Shown here: positions 7,101-15,916 of the stretch, in pieces | Layout of the letters: each line of letters starts with the position of its first letter | How positions within the stretch are numbered: the stretch's first letter is position 1 | NCBI GenBank assembly: GCA_964561605.1 | Contig: CAZLQD010000047.1 | Span: 31,680-95,679 of the forward strand | Reading direction: 5' to 3' | DNA: 64,000 nt | Origin: JALUZX01 sp964561605 | Lineage (GTDB): Bacteria; Planctomycetota; UBA1135; JALUZX01 | Position numbers and translations under genes: made by a program | The notes under the pieces: model-generated | What the model was told of the DNA's origin: nothing | Database searches by the model: none | What the model saw: the letters and a program-made list of their open reading frames with translations, nothing else

Positions 7101-10100
7101 ATCCAATCCTCCTCATCGCCGTCCCCCTGGGGGTCGCCTTCCTCCTTCCCCTGGTGGACCGCCTGGGCAGGGCGGCCTCGCGGTGGGTCCATTTCCTGAC
7201 ACTCGTCTTCTATACCGGCGCGGCCGCCGGCTGGGCCCTGGGCCTGTCCAAGGGCACGGCCGCCGCCAGGGACGTCATCACCGCCGCCTGGCCCCCTCCG
7301 GTGGGCATCAACCTCCACATGGGCCTTCCCGAGGCGGTCATCCTCTCCCTGGCCGGGCTGACGGGCATCTTCTCCGCCCTCTACCTGGCCCACAGGGAGG
7401 AAAAGCCGAGTATCCGCTCCATCGTGCTCCAGGTCCTCCTCCTGGCCGGAACGGCGGGTCTCACCCTCACGAGGGACCTCTTCAACATGTTCGTCTTCCT
7501 GGAGATCACCTCCATCAGCACCTTCGCCATCGTGCTCCTGGGCAAGGAGCGGAAGGCCCTGGAGGCGGGCTTCAAGTACATGATCCTCGGGGGGATCGCC
7601 TCGGTTTTCCTCCTCTTGGGGATCGCCTTCCTCTACAAGGCGTCGGGGACCCTCAACATGGCCGACATGGCCGCCAAGCTTCCCGCCATCCTCTCGGGAG
7701 GGACGGCGGCGGCCCTGGTCTTCCTCTTCGTCTGCATGCTGATCGAGCTCAAGGGCTTCCCCCTCAACGGGCCGGCCATCGACCTCTACGAGGGAGCGGA
7801 TCCCGGGGTCATGGCCCTCATCGTGGGCACCACCCTGAACGCCGTGCTCTTCGCCTTCTGGAAGATCCTCCCCTTCTTCTCGGGCGTCACCTGGGAAGGG
7901 GTGATCCTGGCCTCGGGAATGGCCACCTTCGTCCTGGGCAACCTCTTCGCCACCAGGCAGAAGAACGTCCGCCGGATGCTGGGCTACTCCTCCTCCGCCC
8001 AGGTGGGCCTCCTGGTCTTCCTCCTTCCCCTCCTCAAGAACCACACGGTGGGCCTGGCCGCCCTGGGCCTGCTCCTGGTCAACCACGTCCTGGCCAAGGC
8101 CTCCCTCCTCTGGTTCGCCGGAATCCACGAGGAGGAGAACCTCGAGGGGTGGCGGGGAGCCTTCCGGGGAAATCCGGTCTTGAGGGTCCTCTTCGGGGCC
8201 TCCGTCCTGGCCATCGCCGGCCTTCCCCCCTTCCCGGGTTTCTGGGGCAAGTGGGACGCCCTGGCCGGAATGGCAAGAAGCCCCTACATGTGGTGGATCC
8301 TGCCCCTCCTCCTGGGCTCCCTCCTGGAGTTCGTCTACTACTTCCGGTGGCTCAAGGAGACCGCCGCCGGTCCCGAGGAGGCCCCTGCCCGGGATGTTTC
8401 CTTCTCCCTTTCGGCTCCGCCGGCCCTCTTCGTCCTGGCCGGGTTGGCCCTTGGGATCCACACCCTCTACCGGCCCGACCTGGGCGTCTCCTCCCAGGCC
8501 TTGTTCTGGTTGTGGTGCGGCGGCGGCCTCCTGGCCCTCGCCTTCCTTCCCGAGAAGGTCTCGGCGGGCCTCTCCTTCCTGGCCGTCCTGGCGGGCGGGG
8601 CCTGGCTCTACGGCGCCGGATCCCTGGACCTGCACACCATTCCCGGGTTCTTCTCGATCCTGGTCCTCCTGGGGGCCCTGGTCTTCTCCCTGGCCCGCCT
8701 GGGGATCCCGGCCCGCCACAGGAACTACCACGGCCTCTTCCTCCTCCTCCTGGGATCCCTCCTGGTCCTCCTGGGGACCGATTCCCTCCTGGGCTTCTTC
8801 GCCGCCTGGGAGATCATGACCTGGACCTCCTACTTCCTGGTCCGCCAGGGAAGGAGGGGCCAGGCCGCTTCCTACCTCTATATCCTCTTCTCCGGCGCGG
8901 CGGGCTTCCTCCTCCTGGGGGGCTTCCTGGTGGCCCTGGGAGGGGGCGCGGCGACCCTCTCGGGGCTTGGCGCCCTCCAGGGCTCCTCCGCCCTCTGGAC
9001 GTGGATCCTGGTCTGCGCCGGGCTTGCCGTGAAAGTCGGCTCCTGGGGCGTGCATATCTGGGCTCCCGAGTCCTACTCCGAGGCGCCCGACCTCTTCACC
9101 CCCTTCCTTTCGGGGGTCATCTCCAAGATCCCCGTCTTCGCCTTCACCGCCGTGGCCGCCAAGGTGGTCCTCCCCGTCCTGGCCACCACCCTGGGAAGGC
9201 TGGACCCGGCCTGGATCCTGGGCTGGCTCGGCGGACTCACGGCCCTGGGGATGACCTTGCTGGCCGTCTTCCAGGACGACATGAAGAAGCTCCTGGCCTA
9301 CTCCTCCCTCGGCCAGGTGGGTTACATCGTCCTGGGGCTGGCCATGATGACCCCCCTGGGATGGACGGCCGCCCTCTACCACAGCCTGAACCACCTGCTC
9401 TTCAAGGGGCTTCTCTTCGTGACCGTGGCGGGGGTCATCCACCGGACCGGCACGAGGAGCCTCAGTGAGCTGGGGGGACTCATCACGAAGATGCCCGTCT
9501 CCTTCATCGCCGTCCTGATGGCCATCATCGCCCTCTCGGGCGTGCCTCCCCTTTCGGGCTTCACCGGGAAGTGGCTCGTCTACCAGGCTGGGATCCAGAA
9601 GGGCTGGTACCTCCTCACGGCGGTGACCATGTTCGCCTCGGTCCTGGCCTTCCCCTATCTCTTCAAGCTGATCCACTCGATCTTCCTGGGCCAGCTCCAG
9701 AGAAAACACCGGGAGGTCCGGGAAGCTCCCAAGGCCCTCGTGGCCACCCAGATCGTCCTGATCGCTGCGATCATGGTGCTCTCCGTGGCTCCCGGCCTGG
9801 TCCTGGTCCCGATCCAGAAGGGCGTCGGGGCCGCCCTTGGCAAGACGGCCTTCACCTCCGCCACGGCCACGACCCTCGCCACGGACCTGGGATACTTCCA
9901 GGCCATGGGTCTCATGACCCTGGTGATGGTCCTGGCCGGCCTGGTCTTCGCCGCCGTCTTCTTCTTCCTCCCCAGGCACACCGTGAAGGTGAAGCAACTG
10001 GACATCGTATACTCCGGCGAGGTTCCCCCTCCGCCCGAGGAGATCCAATACGCCCGGAACTTCTTCCGGCATTTCGAGCGGGTCTACGCGCCGGTCATCC

Positions 10101-10387
10101 TTCCCAGGATCAAGGCGTTCTGGAAGGGCTTCTCCGAGAGCGTCCTCTCCCTGGCCGAGTCCGGGAGGCGCCTCTACACCGGCGACGGCCAGACCTACAT
10201 CCTCTACGCCGTGGGCCTGGTCCTGGCCCTGGTGCTCTTCGTCTTCTCCGGGCCTGCGCCGGCCAGTACGGGGAAGCCCGCCGGGAAGACCGGGTACTAC
10301 GTTCCCCAGGAAAAGAAGGCCCCCCCGGCCCGGGTGGGCGTCCTCGTCCCGCGCCCCCGCGCCATTTCGGGAGGTGAAGGCAAATGA
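7094..10387 (+). CDS. double antiporter subunit (MbxH-MbxH' / MrpD-MrpD fusion)
   Basis: 1097 residues, about twice the length of a normal MrpD/NuoN subunit, in one uninterrupted frame. Two complete proton-conducting transporter modules are visible. The first (about 1-460) has Glu137 in FLEITSISTFAI and Lys220 in ELKGFPLNG. The second (about 540-950) has Glu573 in AAWEIMTWTSYFLV, Lys647 in AVKVGSWGVHIWAPES and the motif DDMKKLLAYSSLGQVGY. A single helix sits near the C-terminus (about 1030-1060). Archaeal Mbs/Mbx complexes carry two separate genes, H and H', at this point, so this looks like their fusion. It probably forms the main Na+ or H+ translocating arm. GTG start; 4-nt overlap with the next gene. 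Confidence 0.9.
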   Translation: MVDPILLIAVPLGVAFLLPLVDRLGRAASRWVHFLTLVFYTGAAAGWALGLSKGTAAARDVITAAWPPPVGINLHMGLPEAVILSLAGLTGIFSALYLAHREEKPSIRSIVLQVLLLAGTAGLTLTRDLFNMFVFLEITSISTFAIVLLGKERKALEAGFKYMILGGIASVFLLLGIAFLYKASGTLNMADMAAKLPAILSGGTAAALVFLFVCMLIELKGFPLNGPAIDLYEGADPGVMALIVGTTLNAVLFAFWKILPFFSGVTWEGVILASGMATFVLGNLFATRQKNVRRMLGYSSSAQVGLLVFLLPLLKNHTVGLAALGLLLVNHVLAKASLLWFAGIHEEENLEGWRGAFRGNPVLRVLFGASVLAIAGLPPFPGFWGKWDALAGMARSPYMWWILPLLLGSLLEFVYYFRWLKETAAGPEEAPARDVSFSLSAPPALFVLAGLALGIHTLYRPDLGVSSQALFWLWCGGGLLALAFLPEKVSAGLSFLAVLAGGAWLYGAGSLDLHTIPGFFSILVLLGALVFSLARLGIPARHRNYHGLFLLLLGSLLVLLGTDSLLGFFAAWEIMTWTSYFLVRQGRRGQAASYLYILFSGAAGFLLLGGFLVALGGGAATLSGLGALQGSSALWTWILVCAGLAVKVGSWGVHIWAPESYSEAPDLFTPFLSGVISKIPVFAFTAVAAKVVLPVLATTLGRLDPAWILGWLGGLTALGMTLLAVFQDDMKKLLAYSSLGQVGYIVLGLAMMTPLGWTAALYHSLNHLLFKGLLFVTVAGVIHRTGTRSLSELGGLITKMPVSFIAVLMAIIALSGVPPLSGFTGKWLVYQAGIQKGWYLLTAVTMFASVLAFPYLFKLIHSIFLGQLQRKHREVREAPKALVATQIVLIAAIMVLSVAPGLVLVPIQKGVGAALGKTAFTSATATTLATDLGYFQAMGLMTLVMVLAGLVFAAVFFFLPRHTVKVKQLDIVYSGEVPPPPEEIQYARNFFRHFERVYAPVILPRIKAFWKGFSESVLSLAESGRRLYTGDGQTYILYAVGLVLALVLFVFSGPAPASTGKPAGKTGYYVPQEKKAPPARVGVLVPRPRAISGGEGK

Positions 10388-11310
10388 GCCCCGTGGAACT
10401 GAGTTTCTTCCCCAAGCTCTTCTGGGTGGTGGTCTCGGTCCTGGCCGCCATCGCCTACGGCCTGGTCATCGGCGGAATCATCCGCAAGGTCATGGCCAGG
10501 ATCCAGGGGCGCATCGGGCCGCCCGTATACCAGCCCTACATCGATCTCTTCAAGGTCCTCTTCCAGCGGACCGCCACCTGGCACGGCTACATGTTCTACA
10601 TGGGGCCCGTGTTCCGGGCGACCGGGGCCATCGGCCTCTTCCTGCTCATTCCGGTGGTCTTCGGGGATCCCCGTTTCGACAACTACTCCTTCAACGGGGA
10701 TCTGTTGCTGGTCATGTATTTCATGTTCTTCGGGTGCCTGGGCATGGCCCTTGGGGCGGCCGACGGGGGACACCCCCACTCGGTGATCGCCGTAACCCGC
10801 GGTCTCTCCCAGATGACGGCCTACGAACTTCCCTTCTCCCTGGCCGTCGTGGCCATAGTGGCCCAGACGGGGTCTTTTTCGGTTCACCAAATCGTCGCCG
10901 CACAGCAGGGTGGGATCGGGCACTGGTTCCTCTTCACCAACCCCCTGGCGGCGGTGGCGGCGTTCCTGGCCTTCCTGGGGATGAACATGTATTCCCCCTT
11001 CGATATCGTCCTGGCCCCCCAGGAGATCCCGATCGGGCCCCCGACGGAATACAACTCGGCCTTCATGTCCATCCTCATGTCGGGCCGGGCCATCTTCGCC
11101 GTATCCAAGTGCGTCCTCTACATGGACCTCTTCCTGGGCGGCGCCACGTCGGTCCTGGAGGCGGTGGTGAAGGTCTTCCTCATCTACTTCTGGTCCATCT
11201 TCGTCGGGGCCGTGTTCCCCAGGTACCGCACGGAACAGGCCGTCAAGTTCTTCCTCGGCTGGCCCACGGCCGCAGGCGTGGCCGCCGTCCTGGCCGTGAT
11301 GCTTTTCTAG
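10384..11310 (+). CDS. MbxM/NuoH-like membrane anchor subunit
   Basis: 308 residues with about eight membrane helices. The NuoH-family loop is visible as KVMARIQGRIGPPVYQPYID (residues 36-55), and the second conserved loop as SPFDIVLAPQEIPIGPPTEY (near residue 205). It joins the peripheral electron-transfer arm to the ion-pumping subunits, as MbhM/MbxM does. Overlaps the fused antiporter gene by 4 nt. Confidence 0.9.
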   Translation: MSPVELSFFPKLFWVVVSVLAAIAYGLVIGGIIRKVMARIQGRIGPPVYQPYIDLFKVLFQRTATWHGYMFYMGPVFRATGAIGLFLLIPVVFGDPRFDNYSFNGDLLLVMYFMFFGCLGMALGAADGGHPHSVIAVTRGLSQMTAYELPFSLAVVAIVAQTGSFSVHQIVAAQQGGIGHWFLFTNPLAAVAAFLAFLGMNMYSPFDIVLAPQEIPIGPPTEYNSAFMSILMSGRAIFAVSKCVLYMDLFLGGATSVLEAVVKVFLIYFWSIFVGAVFPRYRTEQAVKFFLGWPTAAGVAAVLAVMLF

Positions 11311-11320
11311 GAGAGTTGCC

Positions 11321-11968
11321 GTGGATGAAAAAACCGTGAAACCCGATCTTCCCCCCGGGCCTCCTCCCGGGTCGATGCCCCACGCCCCTCTTGGTGAAGG
11401 GTGTTTCCTGGGCGAGGAAGTGAAGCCCCAGGCCCCCTCCATGAAGGAGGCCCTGGCAAGGATCAAGAACTGGTTCCGCGCCAACTCCCTTTGGGTGATG
11501 GCCTACGGGACGGGTTGCGGGGCCATCGAGTTGAGGCCCCTTGCCACGGCCCGTTTCGACATGGAGCGGCTCGGGATCGCCATGAGGCCCACGCCCCGCC
11601 AGTCCAACGTGCTCATCGTCTCGGGCTACCTGGCCGTCAAGAGCCTGAAGCGGGTCATCCGCTCCTACGAGCAGATGCCCTCCCCCAAGTGGGTCGTGGC
11701 CCTGGGATCGTGCACGATCAACGGCGGGATGTACTGGGATTCCTACAATACGATCAACCGATTGGATCTCTACATCCCGGTGGACGTCTACATCAACGGG
11801 TGCATGCCCAGGCCGGAAGCCCTCATCGCCGGTTTCCAGGACCTGATGAACCGCATCAAGCGGGGAGAGGCGGACGGCTGGCGCCACTACATGGAGAACC
11901 TGGACTGGTACAAGGAAAACCAGAAGAAGATCATCACCGACTGGGATCTTCCCGAGTACAACTGGTGA
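11321..11968 (+). CDS. MbxJ/NuoB-like iron-sulfur subunit
   Basis: 215 residues; GTG start 10 nt after the previous stop. The family core begins at SLWVMAYGTGCGAIEL. Complex I NuoB binds cluster N2 with four Cys (a CC pair plus two more). Here the equivalent positions show Cys66, Cys131 (LGSCTING) and Cys161 (YINGCMPRPEAL), while one of the CC pair is Gly67. Spacing 66-131-161 otherwise fits NuoB well. A fourth ligand must be replaced or supplied differently. The N-terminal 45 residues are Pro-rich and not conserved. It should carry electrons from the ferredoxin subunit towards the large subunit. Confidence 0.88.
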   Translation: MDEKTVKPDLPPGPPPGSMPHAPLGEGCFLGEEVKPQAPSMKEALARIKNWFRANSLWVMAYGTGCGAIELRPLATARFDMERLGIAMRPTPRQSNVLIVSGYLAVKSLKRVIRSYEQMPSPKWVVALGSCTINGGMYWDSYNTINRLDLYIPVDVYINGCMPRPEALIAGFQDLMNRIKRGEADGWRHYMENLDWYKENQKKIITDWDLPEYNW

Positions 11969-11975
11969 GGGCCCG

Positions 11976-12515
11976 ATGAAAGAGATACTCAAGGAAATCG
12001 AGGAGCGCTTCGGGCCGATCTGGGAAAGGATCCAGAGGCCGAAACTCGCCCAGGTGGGAATCGACCCCGCCAAGGCCGTTCCCCTGATCACCTGGCTCAA
12101 GGAGCACAGGGGGTACGTAACGCTGGTCCATCTCTCGGCGGTGGACTGGATCGAGCAGGGTGAGTTCCAGCTCACCTGGCTCCTGGGGAACCCGGAGACC
12201 GAGGAACGCCTCATGGTCTGTTCCCGGATCGACAGGGAGAACCCCACGGCCGAGACGGTGAGCGGGCTCTGGCCCCAGGCCGTGACCTACGAGCAGGAGA
12301 TCCACGAGATGTTCGGGATCTCCTTCCCCGGTTCCCCGCGCCAGGGCGTGCCCTTCATCCTGGAGGGGTGGAAGGACATCCCTCCCATGCGGAGGGACTT
12401 CGACACGGTGGCCTTCGTGGAGAAGCACATCCCCGGCAGGGAGGGGAGGAAGCACATCGATCCAAGGACCTACATCGGCGAGAAGTTCGGCGAGAAGGGA
12501 TACCTCCATGACTGA
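11976..12515 (+). CDS. MbxK/NuoC-like subunit
   Basis: 179 residues, of the 30-kDa complex I subunit family. The signature is YEQEIHEMFGISFPGSPRQG (residues about 108-127), followed by PPMRRDFD. It has no cofactor site and acts as a structural partner of the large subunit. The start is 7 nt after the MbxJ-like gene and the end overlaps the large-subunit gene by 8 nt. Confidence 0.9.
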   Translation: MKEILKEIEERFGPIWERIQRPKLAQVGIDPAKAVPLITWLKEHRGYVTLVHLSAVDWIEQGEFQLTWLLGNPETEERLMVCSRIDRENPTAETVSGLWPQAVTYEQEIHEMFGISFPGSPRQGVPFILEGWKDIPPMRRDFDTVAFVEKHIPGREGRKHIDPRTYIGEKFGEKGYLHD

Positions 12516-13635
12516 GACCAGGGAGAAACCCAGAGAGGTCCAGATCTGGTTCGGGCCCCAGCATCCCGGAATCACGGGCAACATGGCCGTCCAGACCTGG
12601 TTGGACGGGGATACCTTGACCCGGGGGATCACCCACGTGGGATACCTGCACCGGGCCTTCGAGAAACTCATGGAGCGGCGGCTCTACATCCAGTCCTTCC
12701 CCATCGTCTGCCGCATCTGCGTCCCCGAGCCCGACACCAACGAGTGGCTCCTGGCGGCGGCGCTGGAGGAACTTTCCGGGCTGGCCGAGGAGGTGCCCGA
12801 GAAGGCGCGGTGGATCCGGACGCTGGTCCTGGAGATGTCCAGGCTCGGCGCCATGCTCATGGTGCTGGGCGGACACCCGGGCTCCATGGGTCTCGGCCCG
12901 GCTCCCCAGTGGATGATCGCCTTGAGGGACCTGGTCCTCGACCGTTTCGAGGAGCTTACGGGTGGCCGGGTCTACCACATGTACATCGTCTACGGAGGGG
13001 TCCGGCGGGACCTTCCCGAGGGTTTCGCCGGGCGCCTGGAGGAAACCCTGGCGACGATCGAGTCCAAGCTCCCTCTCATCGACGACGTGATCTTCGGCTC
13101 GGCGGTCTTCCGCAAGCGGTCCATCGGGGTGGGCGTGGTCCCCGAGGAGTGGGCCTTCGAGATGGGGGTCTCCGGCCCGGTGATCCGGGCCATGGGGATT
13201 CCCAAGGACGTCAGGAAGGACGAGCCCTACGAGAAGTACGGCGAACTCGACTTCGAGGTCGTCACCGAGGAGGGTTCGGACATCTTCGCCAGGGCCATGA
13301 TTCGGCGGAGAGAGATCCAGCAGTCCATCGACCTGATCCGCCAGATCCTGGCGAAGATGCCCGAGGAAGGGCCCTACTGCGCCAAGTTGCCCAACATGCT
13401 GGAGTGGACCATTCCCCCGGGACAGACCTACGTCAGGGCCGAGGCCAGCCGGGGCGAGATGGGCTACTACGTGGTGACCGACGGCTCCAAGAGGGTGAGG
13501 AGGGTCCACGTCCGCGGTCCTTCCTACGTCCACGGCGTCTCCCTCCTGGAGCGCATGATCCCCGGAACCAACATCGCCGACCTGGCCCCCCTGATGGTCT
13601 CCCTCCAGGTCTGCCCCCCGGAAATCGAGAGGTGA
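12508..13635 (+). CDS. MbxL/NuoD-like large subunit with altered NiFe ligands
   Basis: 375 residues, homologous to the large subunit of group 4 NiFe hydrogenases and to NuoD. The N-terminal motif of hydrogenases, RICGxC, reads RICVPE here (Cys71, Glu74; extra Cys68). The C-terminal motif DPCxxC reads QVCPPE (Cys369, Glu372). Half of the four nickel-binding Cys are therefore Glu, so hydrogenase activity is unlikely. This fits the Mbx/Mbs branch, whose large subunits are known to have lost the full set. Unlike true complex I NuoD, single Cys residues remain at both sites. No C-terminal maturation extension follows the motif. Confidence 0.88.
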   Translation: MTETREKPREVQIWFGPQHPGITGNMAVQTWLDGDTLTRGITHVGYLHRAFEKLMERRLYIQSFPIVCRICVPEPDTNEWLLAAALEELSGLAEEVPEKARWIRTLVLEMSRLGAMLMVLGGHPGSMGLGPAPQWMIALRDLVLDRFEELTGGRVYHMYIVYGGVRRDLPEGFAGRLEETLATIESKLPLIDDVIFGSAVFRKRSIGVGVVPEEWAFEMGVSGPVIRAMGIPKDVRKDEPYEKYGELDFEVVTEEGSDIFARAMIRRREIQQSIDLIRQILAKMPEEGPYCAKLPNMLEWTIPPGQTYVRAEASRGEMGYYVVTDGSKRVRRVHVRGPSYVHGVSLLERMIPGTNIADLAPLMVSLQVCPPEIER

Positions 13636-13639
13636 GGAT

Positions 13640-15427
13640 ATGAGCCTCAAGCACGTTCTTCAGCCCTTCAACGCCTGGGTCCAGGCTTTTTCGAAGCCCT
13701 ATACCATCCCCATGAAGGAGACCATGCGGCCCGGGGCGGACCGCTACAGGGGGTGGCACGTCAACGACACGGAGAAGTGCATCGGTTGCGGCACCTGCGC
13801 CGACATCTGCCAGAACGCCGCCATCGACATGGTTCCCGTGAAGGATCCGACCAAGGGGGACTCGGGACTGAGGCCCATGGTGGACTACGGGCGCTGTTGC
13901 TGGTGCGCCCTTTGCGTGGACGTCTGCACCACGGGCTCTCTCGGCATGTCCAACGAATACACCTGGGTGACCAAGGACCCCGAGACCTGCCGTTACACGC
14001 CCGGCGTGGACTCCAAGCCCTGGGACGGGTCGGAGAAGGGCTGGCGCCAGGACGAAGGCTTCTCCCTCATCGTCAAGGACCGGGTGCCCATGCCCATGCT
14101 GGATCCCAAGGAGAGGATCAAGACCTGGGCGGAGGTGGTGATCGGCTACTCCGTGGAGGAGGCCCGGAAGGAGGCCTCCCGGTGCGTCTCCTGCGGGATC
14201 TGCGTGGCGGCCTGCCCGGCACACATGCACATCCCCGATTACATCGGGGCCATCCGGGACGGGGACTTCGAAAAGGCCCTGAACTACATCTACGACAACA
14301 ACCCCATGCCGGAGATGTGCGGCAAGGTCTGCACCAGGCGTTGCGAAGGGGTCTGTTCCGTAGGGGCCCAGGGCGAGCCCCTGGCCATCCGCTGGCTCAA
14401 GCGGTTCGCCACGGAGCAATTCGACGATTTCTCCCGGGTCCTCCATCCCGATGTGAAGAGGGTGGGCGAGGGCCGGAAGGTGGCCGTCGTGGGGGGCGGC
14501 CCCTCGGGGGTCACCGTGGCCTACTACCTCGCGATCCGTGGCTTCGACGTGACGATCTACGAAGCCCTTCCCGAGCTTGGAGGCGCCACCTTCTTCGGAA
14601 TTCCGAAATACCGCTTCCCCATGCCTTCCCTGGAAAAGCAGGTGGAGCTGCTCGAGAAGGCGGGAGTGAAGATCCTCACCAACCACCGGGTCGAGAAGGA
14701 CGAGTTCCGCCGCCTCATGGAGGAGAACGACGCCATCTTCTTCGGCACGGGCCTCATGAAGCCCTACAAGCTGGGCGTCCCCGGCGAGGACCTGGAGGGG
14801 GTGATCTACGCCCTCTACCTGCTGATGGACCACCACACGGGCAAGAAGGTCGACGTGGGCGGGAAGGTGGTCGTCGTCGGCGGCGGGAACGTGGCCATCG
14901 ACGCATCCCGGGTCTCGCGGAGGCTCGGTGCCGAGGTGACCATCGCCTACAGGCGGCGCCTGGAGGACATGCCCGCCGACGACGAGGAGATCGAGGACGC
15001 CGAGGCGGAGGGGGTGGAACTCATCACCCAGGCCATCCCTCTCCGGGTGGAGAAGCTCCCCAACGGAAAGCTGGACTTCGTATGGGGGCCTGCCGAGATG
15101 GTGCCCCCCGACAGGCCCGGCGGCCGTCCCAAGCCCAAGCTGATCGAGGGCGTGGAGAAGCACCTCGAAGTGGACCGGGTGATCGTGGCCATCGGGCAGA
15201 AGGGCGAGTTCGACTGGATGCCCGAGGAGGTGGCCGAGAAGGTGGTCACCTCCAGGGGCTGGGTCGAGGTGGACGAGACGGGCATGACCCATTGGCCGGG
15301 GATCTTCGCCGGCGGTGACCTGGTGAACTCCACGGCCGACGCGATCTCGGCCATCGCCGACGGCCTGAGGGCCGTGGAAGGCATCCAGCATTTCATTCTG
15401 GACGGTTTGACCGTCTCCAGGCAGTAA
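13640..15427 (+). CDS. ferredoxin - NfnL/GltD-like NAD(P)H oxidoreductase fusion
   Basis: 595 residues in three parts. Residues 40-100 hold two [4Fe-4S] motifs (Cys47, 50, 53, 57 and Cys86, 89, 92, 96), equivalent to MbxN/NuoI. Residues 178-245 hold the iron-sulfur domain of GltD/NfnL proteins (Cys182, 185, 188, 192 and Cys227, 231, 235, 239). Residues 278-590 are a two-nucleotide flavoprotein: FAD loop VAVVGGGPSG (281-290), NAD(P) loop VVVGGGNVAIDASR (about 411-424) and YRRR after the second strand, typical of NADP(H)-binding relatives. It would let the membrane complex exchange electrons with NAD(P)H directly. A GltD-like gene also accompanies Mbx-type genes in Thermotogales, but fusion to the ferredoxin subunit is unfamiliar to me. 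Starts 4 nt after the large subunit gene. Confidence 0.88.
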   Translation: MSLKHVLQPFNAWVQAFSKPYTIPMKETMRPGADRYRGWHVNDTEKCIGCGTCADICQNAAIDMVPVKDPTKGDSGLRPMVDYGRCCWCALCVDVCTTGSLGMSNEYTWVTKDPETCRYTPGVDSKPWDGSEKGWRQDEGFSLIVKDRVPMPMLDPKERIKTWAEVVIGYSVEEARKEASRCVSCGICVAACPAHMHIPDYIGAIRDGDFEKALNYIYDNNPMPEMCGKVCTRRCEGVCSVGAQGEPLAIRWLKRFATEQFDDFSRVLHPDVKRVGEGRKVAVVGGGPSGVTVAYYLAIRGFDVTIYEALPELGGATFFGIPKYRFPMPSLEKQVELLEKAGVKILTNHRVEKDEFRRLMEENDAIFFGTGLMKPYKLGVPGEDLEGVIYALYLLMDHHTGKKVDVGGKVVVVGGGNVAIDASRVSRRLGAEVTIAYRRRLEDMPADDEEIEDAEAEGVELITQAIPLRVEKLPNGKLDFVWGPAEMVPPDRPGGRPKPKLIEGVEKHLEVDRVIVAIGQKGEFDWMPEEVAEKVVTSRGWVEVDETGMTHWPGIFAGGDLVNSTADAISAIADGLRAVEGIQHFILDGLTVSRQ

Positions 15428-15445
15428 CGAGCGAGGCAGGCTGAA

Positions 15446-15898
15446 ATGGAATTTCGATCCTCCGATGAGGTCCTGGACTTCGCCATGGGGCAGGAGCGCC
15501 GGGCGGCCGATTTCTACGGGTTCATGGCGGAGAAGACCTCGGATGTCGTGGCCCGCAAGTTCTTCCGGGAGATGGTGGAGGAGGAGCTCGAGCACGAGGC
15601 CAGGCTGAAGGCCGTCAAGGCCGGGAAGTCCGCCGGCCTGGGCCTGAAGAAATCCAGCCAGATGAATCTCACCGAGATCCTGAACGATGCCGTCTTCAAG
15701 GAGGATATCACCCTCCAGGAGGGGCTGGTCGTCTCCATGCGGGCCGAGAAGGCCGCCTACGAGATGTACCGGGACCTGGCCCGGGCCGCCGGGGACGACG
15801 AGCTGAAGGCCCTCATGGAGAGCCTGGCCGCGGAGGAGCTGGAACACAAGGCCCGTATGGAGGGCATCTACGACCAGGTCGTCCAGCGGGAGAACTGA
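15446..15898 (+). CDS. ferritin-like / rubrerythrin-family diiron protein
   Basis: 150 residues forming a four-helix diiron domain without a rubredoxin tail. Likely iron ligands lie in GQERRAADFY, EEELEHEARL, MRAEKAAYEMY and EELEHKARME. Such proteins detoxify peroxide or bind iron in anaerobes. It begins 18 nt after the flavoprotein fusion gene and is probably the last gene of the operon, perhaps protecting its oxygen-sensitive clusters. Confidence 0.82.
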   Translation: MEFRSSDEVLDFAMGQERRAADFYGFMAEKTSDVVARKFFREMVEEELEHEARLKAVKAGKSAGLGLKKSSQMNLTEILNDAVFKEDITLQEGLVVSMRAEKAAYEMYRDLARAAGDDELKALMESLAAEELEHKARMEGIYDQVVQREN

Positions 15899-15916
15899 CC
15901 ACCCTCCTCCTTCCTC

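Noticed and set aside
7052..10072. A 1006-codon minus-strand frame over the fused antiporter gene
   Set aside because: Composition is almost only Gly, Glu, Asp, Gln and His, a mirror of Leu/Ala-rich membrane codons. The plus-strand frame has full family motifs.
12508..13635. Calling the membrane complex an energy-converting NiFe hydrogenase
   Set aside because: Two of the four nickel Cys ligands are Glu and no hydrogenase maturation genes lie nearby.
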